This document shows positions 25,181 through 33,660 of a stretch of 64,000 bases of DNA, one piece after another. The stretch covers positions 558,001 to 622,000 of the forward strand of contig NZ_JBHSTP010000002.1 of NCBI RefSeq assembly GCF_042660285.1, written 5' to 3'. A program made the position numbers and the translations under genes. The notes under the pieces are model-generated. The model was not told the origin of the DNA. It was given only the letters and a program-made list of their open reading frames with translations, and searched no databases. This DNA is from Luethyella okanaganae (GTDB taxonomy: Bacteria; Actinomycetota; Actinomycetes; Actinomycetales; Microbacteriaceae). The stretch's first letter is position 1, and the number at the start of each line of letters is the position of its first letter.

Positions 25181-27025
25181 CTACAGCGAGCCGCGGCTCG
25201 GAGGCGCTTCGCCCTCGGCGGCGTCGGTGCCGGCCTCCGACCGACGCGTGGGAATGCCGCCGGTCGCCGCCCCCGGCTCTATGAGCGCCCCCGTGAGATC
25301 GGCCGCGTTCTGCGCGAGCAGCGACGTCTCGATGTCCTCGGCCGCGCGGGCGTCGTTCGCGGCCTCCTGCAGACCCGAGGTCGTGCGCAGGGCGGGCGCC
25401 TTGAGGAAGAAGCTCAGCACGAAGGCGACGAGAACGACGGCGAGGCTCACCCAGAACACGCTCAGAGCGGCATTGTTGAAGCCGACGAGGAACGGCTCGG
25501 CGAGACGCGGGTCCGAGTTCGTGAGGAACGAGGTGTCGCCGTCAAGCGCGCCGCCGATGGCCGAGGGGTCCTTGGCGCCCTCCGAGAGCAGGCCGAGGAT
25601 CTGCTTGTTCGCTGGATCGGCCTGGACGGCCGGATCGGCCGCAGCGGTCTGCAGGCTCTTCAGCAGGTGGGAGTCGCCGAAGGCCGCCGCGAGCGTCTCG
25701 GGGATGCGCGTGAACAGCACCGAGAACAGCACCGCCGTTCCGAGAGTTCCGCCGATCTGGCGGAAGAACGTCGACGAGGAGGTCGCGACCCCCATGTCGC
25801 GCGCTGCCACCGCGTTCTGCGACGCGATCGTGAGCGTCTGCATGAGCTGGCCGAGGCCGAGGCCGACGAGCAGCATGCCGACCATCATGAACCAGGCGGG
25901 CCTGTCGGCGGTCGCGAAGGTGAACCAGAAGAATCCCGCGGCCATGAACGCCGTGCCGATGGTCGGGAAGATCTTGTATCGGCCGGTGCGCGCGATGAGC
26001 TGGCCGCTCACGATGGACGAGATCATGAGCCCGAGGATCATCGGCAGCATGAGGAAGCCGCTCTGGGTGGGTGTCGCCCCGTCGACGAGCTGCAGGTAGA
26101 GCGGCACGGTCATCATCGCACCGAACATGCCGAAACCGACGAGGACGCCGAGTACGGTCGCCATCGAGAAGGTCGGGCTCGTGAACAGCTTGAGTGGGAT
26201 GAGCGCGTCGTCCCCCATGAGCTTCTGCGCGACGACGAATCCGACGACGCCGAGAGCGCCGATCACGTAGCAGGTGATGGACTCGGGGGAGCCCCACCCC
26301 CAGATCCGGCCCTGCTCGGCGACGAGGAGGAGCGGAACGGCGGCGACGACGACGAGCGCCGCTCCCCACCAGTCGATGCGCACCGAGTGCCTGGCGAAGC
26401 GGGGGATGTGCAGGAACCTGAGCACGATCGCGAGCGCGATGATGCCGATCGGGAGGTTGATCAGGAAGACCCAGCGCCATCCGGTGATGCCGACGATGGA
26501 CTGGGTGCCGGCGAGCACGCCGCCGATCAGTGGGCCGATCACGCTCGAGACTCCGAAGACGGCGAGGAAGTAGCCCTGGTACTTCGCGCGTTCGCGCGGG
26601 GCGAGGATATCGCCCATGATCGCGAGTGGCAGAGCCATCAGGCCACCGGCTCCCAGGCCCTGTAATGCGCGGAAGACGGCGAGCTCGTACATCGAGTTGG
26701 CCATGCCGGCGAGCAGGGAGCCGACGAGAAAGATCGCGATGGCGATGATGAAGAGCGGACGACGGCCGAAGATGTCGCTGAGCTTGCCGTAGATCGGCGT
26801 CGCGATCGTCGAGCAGATCAGGTAGGCGGTGGTCACCCAGGCCTGCAACGCCATGCCGTCGAGGTCGTCGGCGATCGTGCGCATCGAGGTGCCGACGATC
26901 GTCTGGTCGAGGGCGGAGAGGAACATGCCGGCCATCAGGCCGAATATCACGAAGAGGATCTGCCTGTGGCTCATGAGGGGAGCGGGAGCCGAGTTGTGGT
27001 CGTCAGGACCGGAAGAAGTTTGCAT
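25181..27025 (-). CDS. MFS multidrug exporter, DHA2 family (14 helices)
   Basis: Proton-driven drug exporter of the EmrB/QacA type, about 614 residues. Signatures: ALDQTIVGTSMRTIADDL (motif D1) in helix 1, YGKLSDIFGRRPLF (motif A) in loop 2-3, and a large extracytoplasmic loop before the last helix. ATG 27025 is preferred over TTG 27034; TAAATT on the minus strand lies eight bases upstream. It is divergent from the VanY-type gene, with overlapping control regions. The substrate is not predictable. Confidence 0.9.
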   Translation of the reverse strand: MQTSSGPDDHNSAPAPLMSHRQILFVIFGLMAGMFLSALDQTIVGTSMRTIADDLDGMALQAWVTTAYLICSTIATPIYGKLSDIFGRRPLFIIAIAIFLVGSLLAGMANSMYELAVFRALQGLGAGGLMALPLAIMGDILAPRERAKYQGYFLAVFGVSSVIGPLIGGVLAGTQSIVGITGWRWVFLINLPIGIIALAIVLRFLHIPRFARHSVRIDWWGAALVVVAAVPLLLVAEQGRIWGWGSPESITCYVIGALGVVGFVVAQKLMGDDALIPLKLFTSPTFSMATVLGVLVGFGMFGAMMTVPLYLQLVDGATPTQSGFLMLPMILGLMISSIVSGQLIARTGRYKIFPTIGTAFMAAGFFWFTFATADRPAWFMMVGMLLVGLGLGQLMQTLTIASQNAVAARDMGVATSSSTFFRQIGGTLGTAVLFSVLFTRIPETLAAAFGDSHLLKSLQTAAADPAVQADPANKQILGLLSEGAKDPSAIGGALDGDTSFLTNSDPRLAEPFLVGFNNAALSVFWVSLAVVLVAFVLSFFLKAPALRTTSGLQEAANDARAAEDIETSLLAQNAADLTGALIEPGAATGGIPTRRSEAGTDAAEGEAPPSRGSL

Positions 27026-27115
27026 CGTGCGCAAATTTACACCCTGCGCCGGACACGCTGCAATCCAGTCGGAGCGCGTCTCGGCTCGTTCGCGACGGGC
27101 GAACGGCTGCAGGGT

Positions 27116-27121
27116 TACGCT
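27116..27121 (+). promoter_or_regulatory. Leaderless promoter -10 box (TACGCT)
   Basis: TACGCT lies seven bases before GTG 27129 and supports that start over the long upstream frame. Confidence 0.6.
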
Positions 27122-27128
27122 GGAGTCC

Positions 27129-27974
27129 GTGTCCGAATCCCGTCGTTCCCGCGGCCCATCGCGTCAGGTGCGCCGCCGTCGCGCCGTTGTCGCGGCGGGT
27201 GCCGTGGTCGCGCTCGTCGTCGTCGGGGTCGTGCTCGCCGGCATCCTTTCCGTAGGAGACCGGTCGCAGGAAGCCACGTCGACACCGATCCCGTCGATCT
27301 CCCCGGCCGCCGCCGCTCCGCGGCCGACGCCAAGCCAGTCGCCCGATCCGTCGATCGTGCCCACCTTCGACAAGAACGCGCATTCCATCGACGACCCGGC
27401 GAGCATCTGGGTCGTGGTGAACAAGTTGCGCCCGCTGAATCCCGTCGACTACGCTCCCGACGACCTCGTCGAGGTGCCTGTGCCCTACGTGTGGCAACCT
27501 CAACTGCGGCAGGAGGCATCCGCGGCCGTGGTCACGATGTTCGACACCTTCACTCAGGAGACCGGGCTCGAGCTGCAGTCGCAGAGCGCGTATCGCAGCT
27601 ACAGCACACAGGTCGAGGTGTACGACCAGGATGTCGCGACGAATGGCCAGGAGTTCGCCGACACGAGCACGGCGCGCCCCGGCAGCAGCGAGCATCAGAC
27701 CGGGCTCGTGATCGACATCAGTGCGAAGCCGAGCAGTTGTTCGCTCGCCGCATGCTTCGGGGAGACCCCGCATGGTCAGTGGCTGGCCGCGAACGCCTGG
27801 CGGTTCGGCTTCATCTTGCGCTACCCCGCCGACAAGACCGAGATCACCGGGTTCGCCTACGAACCCTGGCACTTCCGTTACATCGGCGTCGACCTTTCGA
27901 CCGAGATGCACGAGACCGGCGTGGCCACGCTCGAGGAGTTCTTCGGGCTTCCTGCGGCTCCGAACTATGGCTGA
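27129..27974 (+). CDS. D-alanyl-D-alanine carboxypeptidase, M15 family (VanY-like)
   Basis: Cell-wall peptidase that trims the terminal D-Ala of peptidoglycan stem peptides. Start GTG 27129 gives an arginine-rich N-terminus, one membrane anchor (about residues 18-42), a proline-rich linker and the extracellular M15B domain. Zinc ligands are visible in SSEHQTGLVIDI and EPWHFRY. 281 residues. The earlier frame start at 26829 reads antisense through the MFS gene and is rejected. The MFS gene at 27978 follows after three bases, probably in the same transcript. Confidence 0.9.
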   Translation: MSESRRSRGPSRQVRRRRAVVAAGAVVALVVVGVVLAGILSVGDRSQEATSTPIPSISPAAAAPRPTPSQSPDPSIVPTFDKNAHSIDDPASIWVVVNKLRPLNPVDYAPDDLVEVPVPYVWQPQLRQEASAAVVTMFDTFTQETGLELQSQSAYRSYSTQVEVYDQDVATNGQEFADTSTARPGSSEHQTGLVIDISAKPSSCSLAACFGETPHGQWLAANAWRFGFILRYPADKTEITGFAYEPWHFRYIGVDLSTEMHETGVATLEEFFGLPAAPNYG

Positions 27975-27977
27975 GCG

Positions 27978-29327
27978 ATGACGCGGCGGAGCGGATGGGT
28001 GCCGATCGTCATCCTCATCGTCAACCAGTTGCTCGCGGGGGTCGGCGTCGCATCGGGCATCGCCGTCGGCGGGGTGCTCGCCGAAGAGCTCACGGGGCAG
28101 GTCACGCTCGCGGGGCTCGCGCAGACCTCGAGTGTGCTCGGTGCCGGACTCGTCGCGATCCCGCTCGCGCGGCTCGCGACGCGCATCGGCCGGCACTGGG
28201 CGCTTGCGAGCGGATACCTGCTCGCCCTCGTCGGCGCGCTCCTCGTGCTCGCCGCCGCTGGAACCGGTGCGCTCCCGCTCCTGTTCCTCGGCCTCGGCGC
28301 GTTCGGCGCGGCGAGCGCGGCCGGCCTGCAGGCACGGTTTGCCGCGACAGAGGTCGCCTCCGTCGGCTACGAGGCGCGGTCGATGTCGCTCGTGCTCTGG
28401 GCGACGACGCTCGGCGCCGTCGCCGGCCCGAATCTCTCGCAAGTGGGAAGCGACCTCGGCAGCGCGATCGGCATGGAGCCGCTCGCCGGTCCCTTCCTCT
28501 TCTCGGCGTCCGCCTTCGCGGCGTCGAGCCTGCTCGCGGCGTTCCTGCTGCGCACTCCGCCGGCCGGAGTGCTTGCGGCTGACGCGCTGGGGACGGTTCC
28601 GCCCATCGGCGACGGTAGCGTGGACGGCGGCGACGGGGAGGCCTTCGCCGCACCGACTCTGGCGAGCCCCTCCTCGGGCGTTGGGCGACCTGCCCGGGTC
28701 GGGACCTTGGCCGCGCTGCGCATCGCCCTGCGTAGCCCGCGCGCCGTCTTCGCGATGGTGGCGATCGTCTGTTCGCAGACCGTGATGGTGGGTGTCATGG
28801 TGATGACCCCCGTGACGATGCACGATCATGGGCTCTCCTTGGGTCTCGTCGGCCTCGTCATCAGCATCCACATCGTGGGCATGTACGGGGCGAGTCCGGT
28901 GATGGGCTGGCTCGCCGACCGCGTCGGCGCTTCGCGGGTGATCCTCATCGGCGTCGGCACCCTGCTCGTGGCCGCGGCGATGGGTATGATCTTCTCGTCG
29001 AGCGACATGCTCGCTGTTCCGGTGGCCTTGGGGCTGCTCGGGCTCGGCTGGTCGGCCGGCATGATCGGCGGTTCGACGTTGCTCACCCAGACCGTCGGTT
29101 CGCACATCCGCGTGCCGTTGCAGGGTGCGACGGATGCCGTCATGAACATCGCCGCTGCGGGATCGGCCGCCGTCTCCGGCGTCGTGCTCGGCTGGGGCGG
29201 ATTCCCCGCTGTCAACGCCGTCGCCGCGGTCGTGCTCGTGCCGGTGGTGCTCGCGGGTGTGCGTGTCATGATGCTCGGCCGGCGGGTTCCCGTCGATTCG
29301 GTTGATTCGGCCGGCGAGCGGGTATAA
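27978..29327 (+). CDS. MFS transporter
   Basis: Twelve-helix major facilitator of 449 residues. The N-half has ARLATRIGRHWALASGYLLA, and the C-half has MGWLADRVGASRVILIG, both matching the loop motif A. A polar, acidic central loop (about residues 195-245) joins the halves. It begins three bases after the VanY stop and is likely translated from the same message. The substrate is unknown. Confidence 0.87.
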   Translation: MTRRSGWVPIVILIVNQLLAGVGVASGIAVGGVLAEELTGQVTLAGLAQTSSVLGAGLVAIPLARLATRIGRHWALASGYLLALVGALLVLAAAGTGALPLLFLGLGAFGAASAAGLQARFAATEVASVGYEARSMSLVLWATTLGAVAGPNLSQVGSDLGSAIGMEPLAGPFLFSASAFAASSLLAAFLLRTPPAGVLAADALGTVPPIGDGSVDGGDGEAFAAPTLASPSSGVGRPARVGTLAALRIALRSPRAVFAMVAIVCSQTVMVGVMVMTPVTMHDHGLSLGLVGLVISIHIVGMYGASPVMGWLADRVGASRVILIGVGTLLVAAAMGMIFSSSDMLAVPVALGLLGLGWSAGMIGGSTLLTQTVGSHIRVPLQGATDAVMNIAAAGSAAVSGVVLGWGGFPAVNAVAAVVLVPVVLAGVRVMMLGRRVPVDSVDSAGERV

Positions 29328-29373
29328 CGATTCGATAATGCCCCATTTCGGGGGGCAAAACCCCTGATTTCAC

Positions 29374-30546
29374 ATGGGTTTCGGAGGTGTCGCTCAGGGC
29401 TCTGCCATGCGCTCTTGTTCTTCTAACGGGTCCCCCGAAGCGAAAAGAAACGAACTCTTGCGTCACCGTCCCCCGCAGAAGCCCCCCGTTCCCGCTGTTC
29501 TCGAAAGCCCGGCAACCTCGCCGAGCCGCCGACCGTTCCGTCCGTCTCGACGGGGCAGACACCTCAGACGGAGCGTTTTCGAAGCGTGCACTCTGCTCGC
29601 CTGTGGAGCCGTCGCGCTCAGCTGCGCCGTTGCGACCGTCGGCGTCGGCTTCGGCTCGGACGAGGGTGCACTGTCCACGGGCGACTCGACCGTCGCCGAG
29701 CCCGCGAGGCCACCGAACACGGTCACGCCCGCGCCGTCTATCGCGCCGTCCGAGAAGCCCGTCGTCGAGACCGCGCCGTCCGTTGCATCCGGCCCGGTCA
29801 CCGGCGGAACGGCGATGACCGTCGCCGGTGAGAACCTCACAGGGGTGTCTCGCGTGGATGTCGGGGGCCGGCCGGCCGAGCTCGTCGAGGTCTCCGACAC
29901 CAGGCTGACCGTCACGGTGCCGGCCGCGAACGAGTATGCGGAGGGCGCGGTCGGCGTCGCGCTCTTCGATGAGAAGGGGGAGGAGGTTCCCGTCGACCTC
30001 AACCCGTCGACCACGCTGGCGGAGCTCCACGCATCCGCGCCCCTCGCCTCGGCGCTCACGTTCCGCTACCTGCCCGACGAGCGCATCACCTCGCAGACCG
30101 ACTACGTGCTGAGCCACTGGTCGGACTACAACTCGGATGAGTACAGCGTGATCGACGACAACGACTGCGTCAACTTCATGAGTCAGGCCCTCGCAGCGCG
30201 CGGCTGGGTCATGGACGGCGAGTGGTGGTACGACCCCTCGACCGGGCAGTCGAGCTCGGCCTGGGTCAGTTCTACCGCTTTCCGAGACTACGTGGCGGCG
30301 CACCCCGAGCGCGGGACCGCCCTCAGTGGCGGCGAGCGCGCGCTTCTCAAGGTGGGCGACATCGTGCAGTTCGACTGGGACGACTCGGGAGACCGTGACC
30401 ACACCGCGACCGTGACCAGGATCGACAGGACGGATGCTGGAATCAAGGTCTACGTCGGTGGCCACACCAAGGACTCCGACTTTTGGGACGTCGACGAGGC
30501 CCTCGCGAACGGCGGCGGATCGGTCTACTACTGGAGCCTCAGCTAG
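29374..30546 (+). CDS. Secreted protein with IPT/TIG domain and amidase-like domain
   Basis: Cell-surface protein of up to 390 residues. An arginine-rich N-terminus is followed by a membrane segment (about 70-92), a Pro/Ala/Ser-rich linker, an IPT/TIG Ig-like domain (PVTGGTAMTVAGENLTGVSRVDV) and a C-terminal domain with DDNDCVNFMSQALAARGW and DHTATVTRID. That last pattern is the Cys/His signature of the putative amidase domain family seen in Gram-positive wall proteins. The start is uncertain: ATG 29374 or ATG 29407, neither with a good ribosome site. Confidence 0.75.
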   Translation: MGFGGVAQGSAMRSCSSNGSPEAKRNELLRHRPPQKPPVPAVLESPATSPSRRPFRPSRRGRHLRRSVFEACTLLACGAVALSCAVATVGVGFGSDEGALSTGDSTVAEPARPPNTVTPAPSIAPSEKPVVETAPSVASGPVTGGTAMTVAGENLTGVSRVDVGGRPAELVEVSDTRLTVTVPAANEYAEGAVGVALFDEKGEEVPVDLNPSTTLAELHASAPLASALTFRYLPDERITSQTDYVLSHWSDYNSDEYSVIDDNDCVNFMSQALAARGWVMDGEWWYDPSTGQSSSAWVSSTAFRDYVAAHPERGTALSGGERALLKVGDIVQFDWDDSGDRDHTATVTRIDRTDAGIKVYVGGHTKDSDFWDVDEALANGGGSVYYWSLS

Positions 30547-30549
30547 GGT

Positions 30550-30705
30550 GTGTCTCCAACTTGACACCGGCTGTGCTGGGTGGACTCCGGTGGTCTGCGG
30601 CGTTGTCATCTGGGTCGATTAGCTTCGCTATCGCCCCCTTTTCCGTCTTGCATCCCACCGGAGTCCGCTCCGCTCGCTTTCGGCACCGAGTTGGGAGACG
30701 ACAGG
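30550..30705. repeat. Imperfect inverted repeat between convergent genes
   Basis: A perfect 12-base pair GGACTCCGGTGG (30582-30593) and CCACCGGAGTCC (30655-30666) lies inside outer arms that also match imperfectly (GTCTCCAACTTG near 30552; CGAGTTGGGAGAC near 30693). The structure fills the gap between the amidase-like gene and pgm. It may be a bidirectional terminator or a decayed palindromic element. Confidence 0.6.
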
Positions 30706-30751
30706 AGCCCTCCCCTCGCAGCGCTCGGCGGCTCCGGCCTATGGAAGGGAC

Positions 30752-32377
30752 TCAGCCGAGCGCCTCGTCCACGATGCGGCGGGCCTCTGCCTGCACATGA
30801 CGCAGATGGTCCTCACCGAGGAAGGACTCGGCGTAGATCTTGTACACGTCCTCCGTGCCGCTCGGCCGTGCCGCGAACCAGGCGTGCTCGGTCACGACCT
30901 TCACACCGCCGATCGGGGCGTCGTTGCCCGGCGCCCGGGAGAGTGTGGCCGTTATGGGCTCGCCCGCGAGCTCGGCGGCGGCGATGGCCTCGCCATCGAG
31001 TCTGCCGAGCGCGGCCTTCTGCGCAGGCGTCGCTACGGCATCCACCCGTTCGTAGACGGGATCGCCGTACTTCTCGACGAGGGCCGCGTAGAGCCGCGAC
31101 GGCGATTTGCCCGTCACAGCGCGGATCTCCGAGGCGAGTAGGCAGAGCAGGATGCCGTCTTTGTCGGTCGTCCAGACCGTGCCGTCGAAGCGCAAGAAGC
31201 TCGCGCCGGCACTCTCCTCGCCGCCGAAGCCGACCGAGCCGTCGATCAGGCCGGGCACGAACCACTTGAAGCCGACCGGCACCTCCCAGAGCCGGCGCCC
31301 CAGTGCCTCGGCCACCCGGTCGATCATGCTCGAGGAGACGAGGGTCTTGCCGATCGCGGCATCCACTCGCCAGCCGGGGCGGTGCCTGAAGAGGTAGTCG
31401 ATCGCGACGACGAGAAAGTGGTTGGGGTTCATGAGGCCGGCGTCGGGCGTGACGATGCCGTGCCGGTCGGCGTCGGCGTCGTTGCCGGTGAGGATGTCGA
31501 AGTCGTCGCGGTGTGCGAGCACCGACGCCATGGCCGATGGACTCGACGGGTCCATGCGAATCTTGCCGTCCCAGTCGAGCGTCATGAAGGCCCAGCGCGG
31601 ATCGACCTCCTGATTCACCACGGTGAGGTCGAGACCGTAGTGGTCGCGGATCGCACCCCAATAGCCGACGGACGCGCCGCCGAGCGGATCGGCTCCGATG
31701 CGGATGCTGCTGCGCCGAATCGCCTCGATGTCGACGATGTTCTCGAGATCGGCGACGTAGGCGCCCCGGAAGTCGTAGGTCTCGACAGCGCTCGCCTCAT
31801 TGAGGCGCACCTCGCGCAGCCCGCCCGCGATGAGCTCGTTCGCGCGTGCGGCGATCCAGCTCGTCGCGTCGGAGTCGGCTGGGCCGCCGTGCGGCGGGTT
31901 GTATTTGAAGCCGCCATCGGACGGTGGATTGTGGCTCGGCGTGACGACGATGCCGTCGGCCTCGCCCTCTGCACGACGCTCGGGGGAGTTGTTCCAGCGC
32001 AGGATCGCGTGCGAGAGGGCCGGCGTCGGCACGAAGTCGCTGAACTCGTCGACGAGCACGCGCACCTCATTGCCGACGAGCACCTCGAGCGCGGTCGTCA
32101 TCGCAGGCGCGCTCAGCGCGTGGGTGTCGGCACCGATGAAGAGCGGCCCCGTGATGCCCTGGCTCGCGCGATACTCGACGATGGCCTGCGTCGTCGCGGC
32201 GATGTGGTGCTCGTTGAACGAGGTCTTGAGGGAGCTGCCGCGGTGTCCCGAGGTGCCGAACACGACGCGCTGCTCGGGGATCGCGACGTCTGGTCTCAGC
32301 TCGTGATACGCGCGGATGAGCGCTTCGACGTCGATCAGGTCGGACTGCTGGGCCGGGGTTCCCGCTCGCTCGTTCAT
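30752..32377 (-). CDS. pgm: Phosphoglucomutase, alpha-D-glucose phosphate-specific
   Basis: Interconverts glucose 1-phosphate and glucose 6-phosphate. The phosphoserine loop is VTPSHNPPSDGG, the metal loop is GNDADADRHG, the sugar-binding loop is FGGEESAGASF, and the phosphate-binding loop near the C-terminus is ARPSGTED. 541 residues, matching the bacterial Pgm subgroup. CAGACT on the minus strand six bases before the ATG may be a leaderless box. It is a single gene, divergent from pheA. Confidence 0.96.
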   Translation of the reverse strand: MNERAGTPAQQSDLIDVEALIRAYHELRPDVAIPEQRVVFGTSGHRGSSLKTSFNEHHIAATTQAIVEYRASQGITGPLFIGADTHALSAPAMTTALEVLVGNEVRVLVDEFSDFVPTPALSHAILRWNNSPERRAEGEADGIVVTPSHNPPSDGGFKYNPPHGGPADSDATSWIAARANELIAGGLREVRLNEASAVETYDFRGAYVADLENIVDIEAIRRSSIRIGADPLGGASVGYWGAIRDHYGLDLTVVNQEVDPRWAFMTLDWDGKIRMDPSSPSAMASVLAHRDDFDILTGNDADADRHGIVTPDAGLMNPNHFLVVAIDYLFRHRPGWRVDAAIGKTLVSSSMIDRVAEALGRRLWEVPVGFKWFVPGLIDGSVGFGGEESAGASFLRFDGTVWTTDKDGILLCLLASEIRAVTGKSPSRLYAALVEKYGDPVYERVDAVATPAQKAALGRLDGEAIAAAELAGEPITATLSRAPGNDAPIGGVKVVTEHAWFAARPSGTEDVYKIYAESFLGEDHLRHVQAEARRIVDEALG

Positions 32378-32451
32378 GCCACCAGTCTGACACTCGTCGC
32401 CCTTGCGGGACGAGGGGGTTTTCGCCGTGCCACCGTGCGCCGCGGTTGGCT

Positions 32452-32457
32452 TAGGCT
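32452..32457 (+). promoter_or_regulatory. Leaderless promoter -10 box (TAGGCT) of pheA
   Basis: TAGGCT lies seven bases before ATG 32465. It supports this start over the very long upstream frame that reads antisense through pgm. Confidence 0.65.
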
Positions 32458-32464
32458 AAAGGCC

Positions 32465-33424
32465 ATGCCTGACACGGATGCCTCGAGCAGTACCCCGAAG
32501 AGCTACAGCTTCCTCGGGCCGTCCGGCACCTTCACCGAGTCCGCCCTCGCGCAGGTGCCCGAGGCGGCCGGCAAGCCATGGCGGGCCGTCAACAACGTAG
32601 GCGAGGCGCTCGCCGACGTCGTCGCCGGTCGCAGCATCGCCGCCATGATCGCGATCGAGAACTCGATCGAGGGTGGCGTGTCCGCCACGCAGGATGCACT
32701 CGCGAGCGTGCCCGGTCTGCGCATCGTCGGCGAGTATCTGGTGCCGGTGAGCTTCGTTCTCGTCGCGCGACCGGGAACGACGCTCGCCGACGTCAAGGTC
32801 GTGAACGCGCATCCCGTCGCCTACGCGCAGTGCCACGCTTGGCTGGAGCGGACGTTGCCGGAGCACGGGCACATCCCCGCGACGAGCAACGTGGCCGCAG
32901 CCGCGAGCCTGCTCGACGGCAGTCAGGCGGACGCGGCGATCGCCCCGCCAGGCATCGTCGAACACCACGATCTCGAGCTTCTCGCCGAGAACATCGGTGA
33001 CAACCCGAACGCCGTCACACGGTTCGTGCTCGTGAGCCGCACGCGCGAGCTGCCCGCTCGCACGGGAGCAGACAAGACGAGCCTCATCGTCGAGCTGCCC
33101 GAGGACCGCTCCGGCGCCCTGCTCGAGATGCTCGAGCAGTTCTCGACCCGCGGGGTCAACCTCAGCCTGCTCGAGTCGCGGCCGATCGGCGATGCCCTCG
33201 GTCGCTACCGTTTCGTCATCGATGCCGACGGTCACATCCACGACGAGCGGGTCGCCGACGCGCTCCTCGGCCTGCGCCGCTTCAGCCCGCAGGTGGTCTT
33301 CCTCGGTTCCTATCCGCGAGCCGACAAGCAGCCGATCGAGTTCACCTCCCGCTATGACGACGAGATCTTCATCGAGGCGCGGGACTGGCTGCGCGGCCTG
33401 CTGAGCGCCGAGCCCTCCGAATAG
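32465..33424 (+). CDS. pheA: Prephenate dehydratase
   Basis: Makes phenylpyruvate for phenylalanine synthesis. The PDT domain carries the catalytic TRF motif (NAVTRFVLVS), and an ACT domain follows (TSLIVELPEDRSGALLEML, then ESRPIGDALGRYRF) for feedback control by phenylalanine. No chorismate mutase domain is fused, as usual in actinobacteria. 319 residues. The last codons and the stop lie within the first unit of a 19-base tandem repeat. Confidence 0.95.
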   Translation: MPDTDASSSTPKSYSFLGPSGTFTESALAQVPEAAGKPWRAVNNVGEALADVVAGRSIAAMIAIENSIEGGVSATQDALASVPGLRIVGEYLVPVSFVLVARPGTTLADVKVVNAHPVAYAQCHAWLERTLPEHGHIPATSNVAAAASLLDGSQADAAIAPPGIVEHHDLELLAENIGDNPNAVTRFVLVSRTRELPARTGADKTSLIVELPEDRSGALLEMLEQFSTRGVNLSLLESRPIGDALGRYRFVIDADGHIHDERVADALLGLRRFSPQVVFLGSYPRADKQPIEFTSRYDDEIFIEARDWLRGLLSAEPSE

Positions 33425-33499
33425 CGCCGAACGCTCCGAGTAGCGCCGAGCCCTCCGAGTAGCGCCGAATGCTCCGAATAGCGCCGAACGCTCCGAGTA
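33405..33499. repeat. Five 19-base tandem repeats at the 3' end of pheA
   Basis: Five head-to-tail units of GCGCCGARCSCTCCGARTA, with only a few substitutions, start at 33405, 33424, 33443, 33462 and 33481. Unit 1 encodes the C-terminus of PheA including the first bases of the stop; the rest is untranslated. Confidence 0.9.
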
Positions 33500-33539
33500 G
33501 AGAGTAGAGCCGAGGGTTCGCCGCGTGAGTTCCTCGCTC

Positions 33540-33656
33540 CGCGCTCTCCTCACTCCGCGCGGGCGAGAAGGCGTGAGGTGTAAAGGCGTGAGGCGAGGCG
33601 TGAGGTGTGAGGCCTGAGGCGTGGGAGGGCGTGCGGGCGAAAGGCGTGCGGTGCGC
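33540..33656. repeat. Low-complexity GGCGTGAG-rich tract
   Basis: Degenerate short repeats of GGCGTGAGG/GTGTGAGGC fill the space between the 19-base array and the stop of the lipid kinase gene. No reading frame or structured RNA is recognised. Confidence 0.6.
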
Positions 33657-33660
33657 CGCT

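Noticed and set aside
23541..26099. An 852-codon plus-strand open frame
   Set aside because: It is antisense to the LacI, GH1 and DHA2 exporter genes, is rich in Arg/Val/Asp/Glu shadow composition, and shows no domain; it is a codon-bias shadow in high-GC DNA.
27003..29105. A 700-codon minus-strand open frame
   Set aside because: Antisense to the VanY-type and MFS genes with low-complexity Arg/His/Asp/Glu content and no recognisable domain.
33405..33499. The 19-base repeats as a CRISPR array
   Set aside because: Units are directly adjacent with no spacers and no cas genes are nearby; it is a simple tandem repeat. No CRISPR array is seen in the window.
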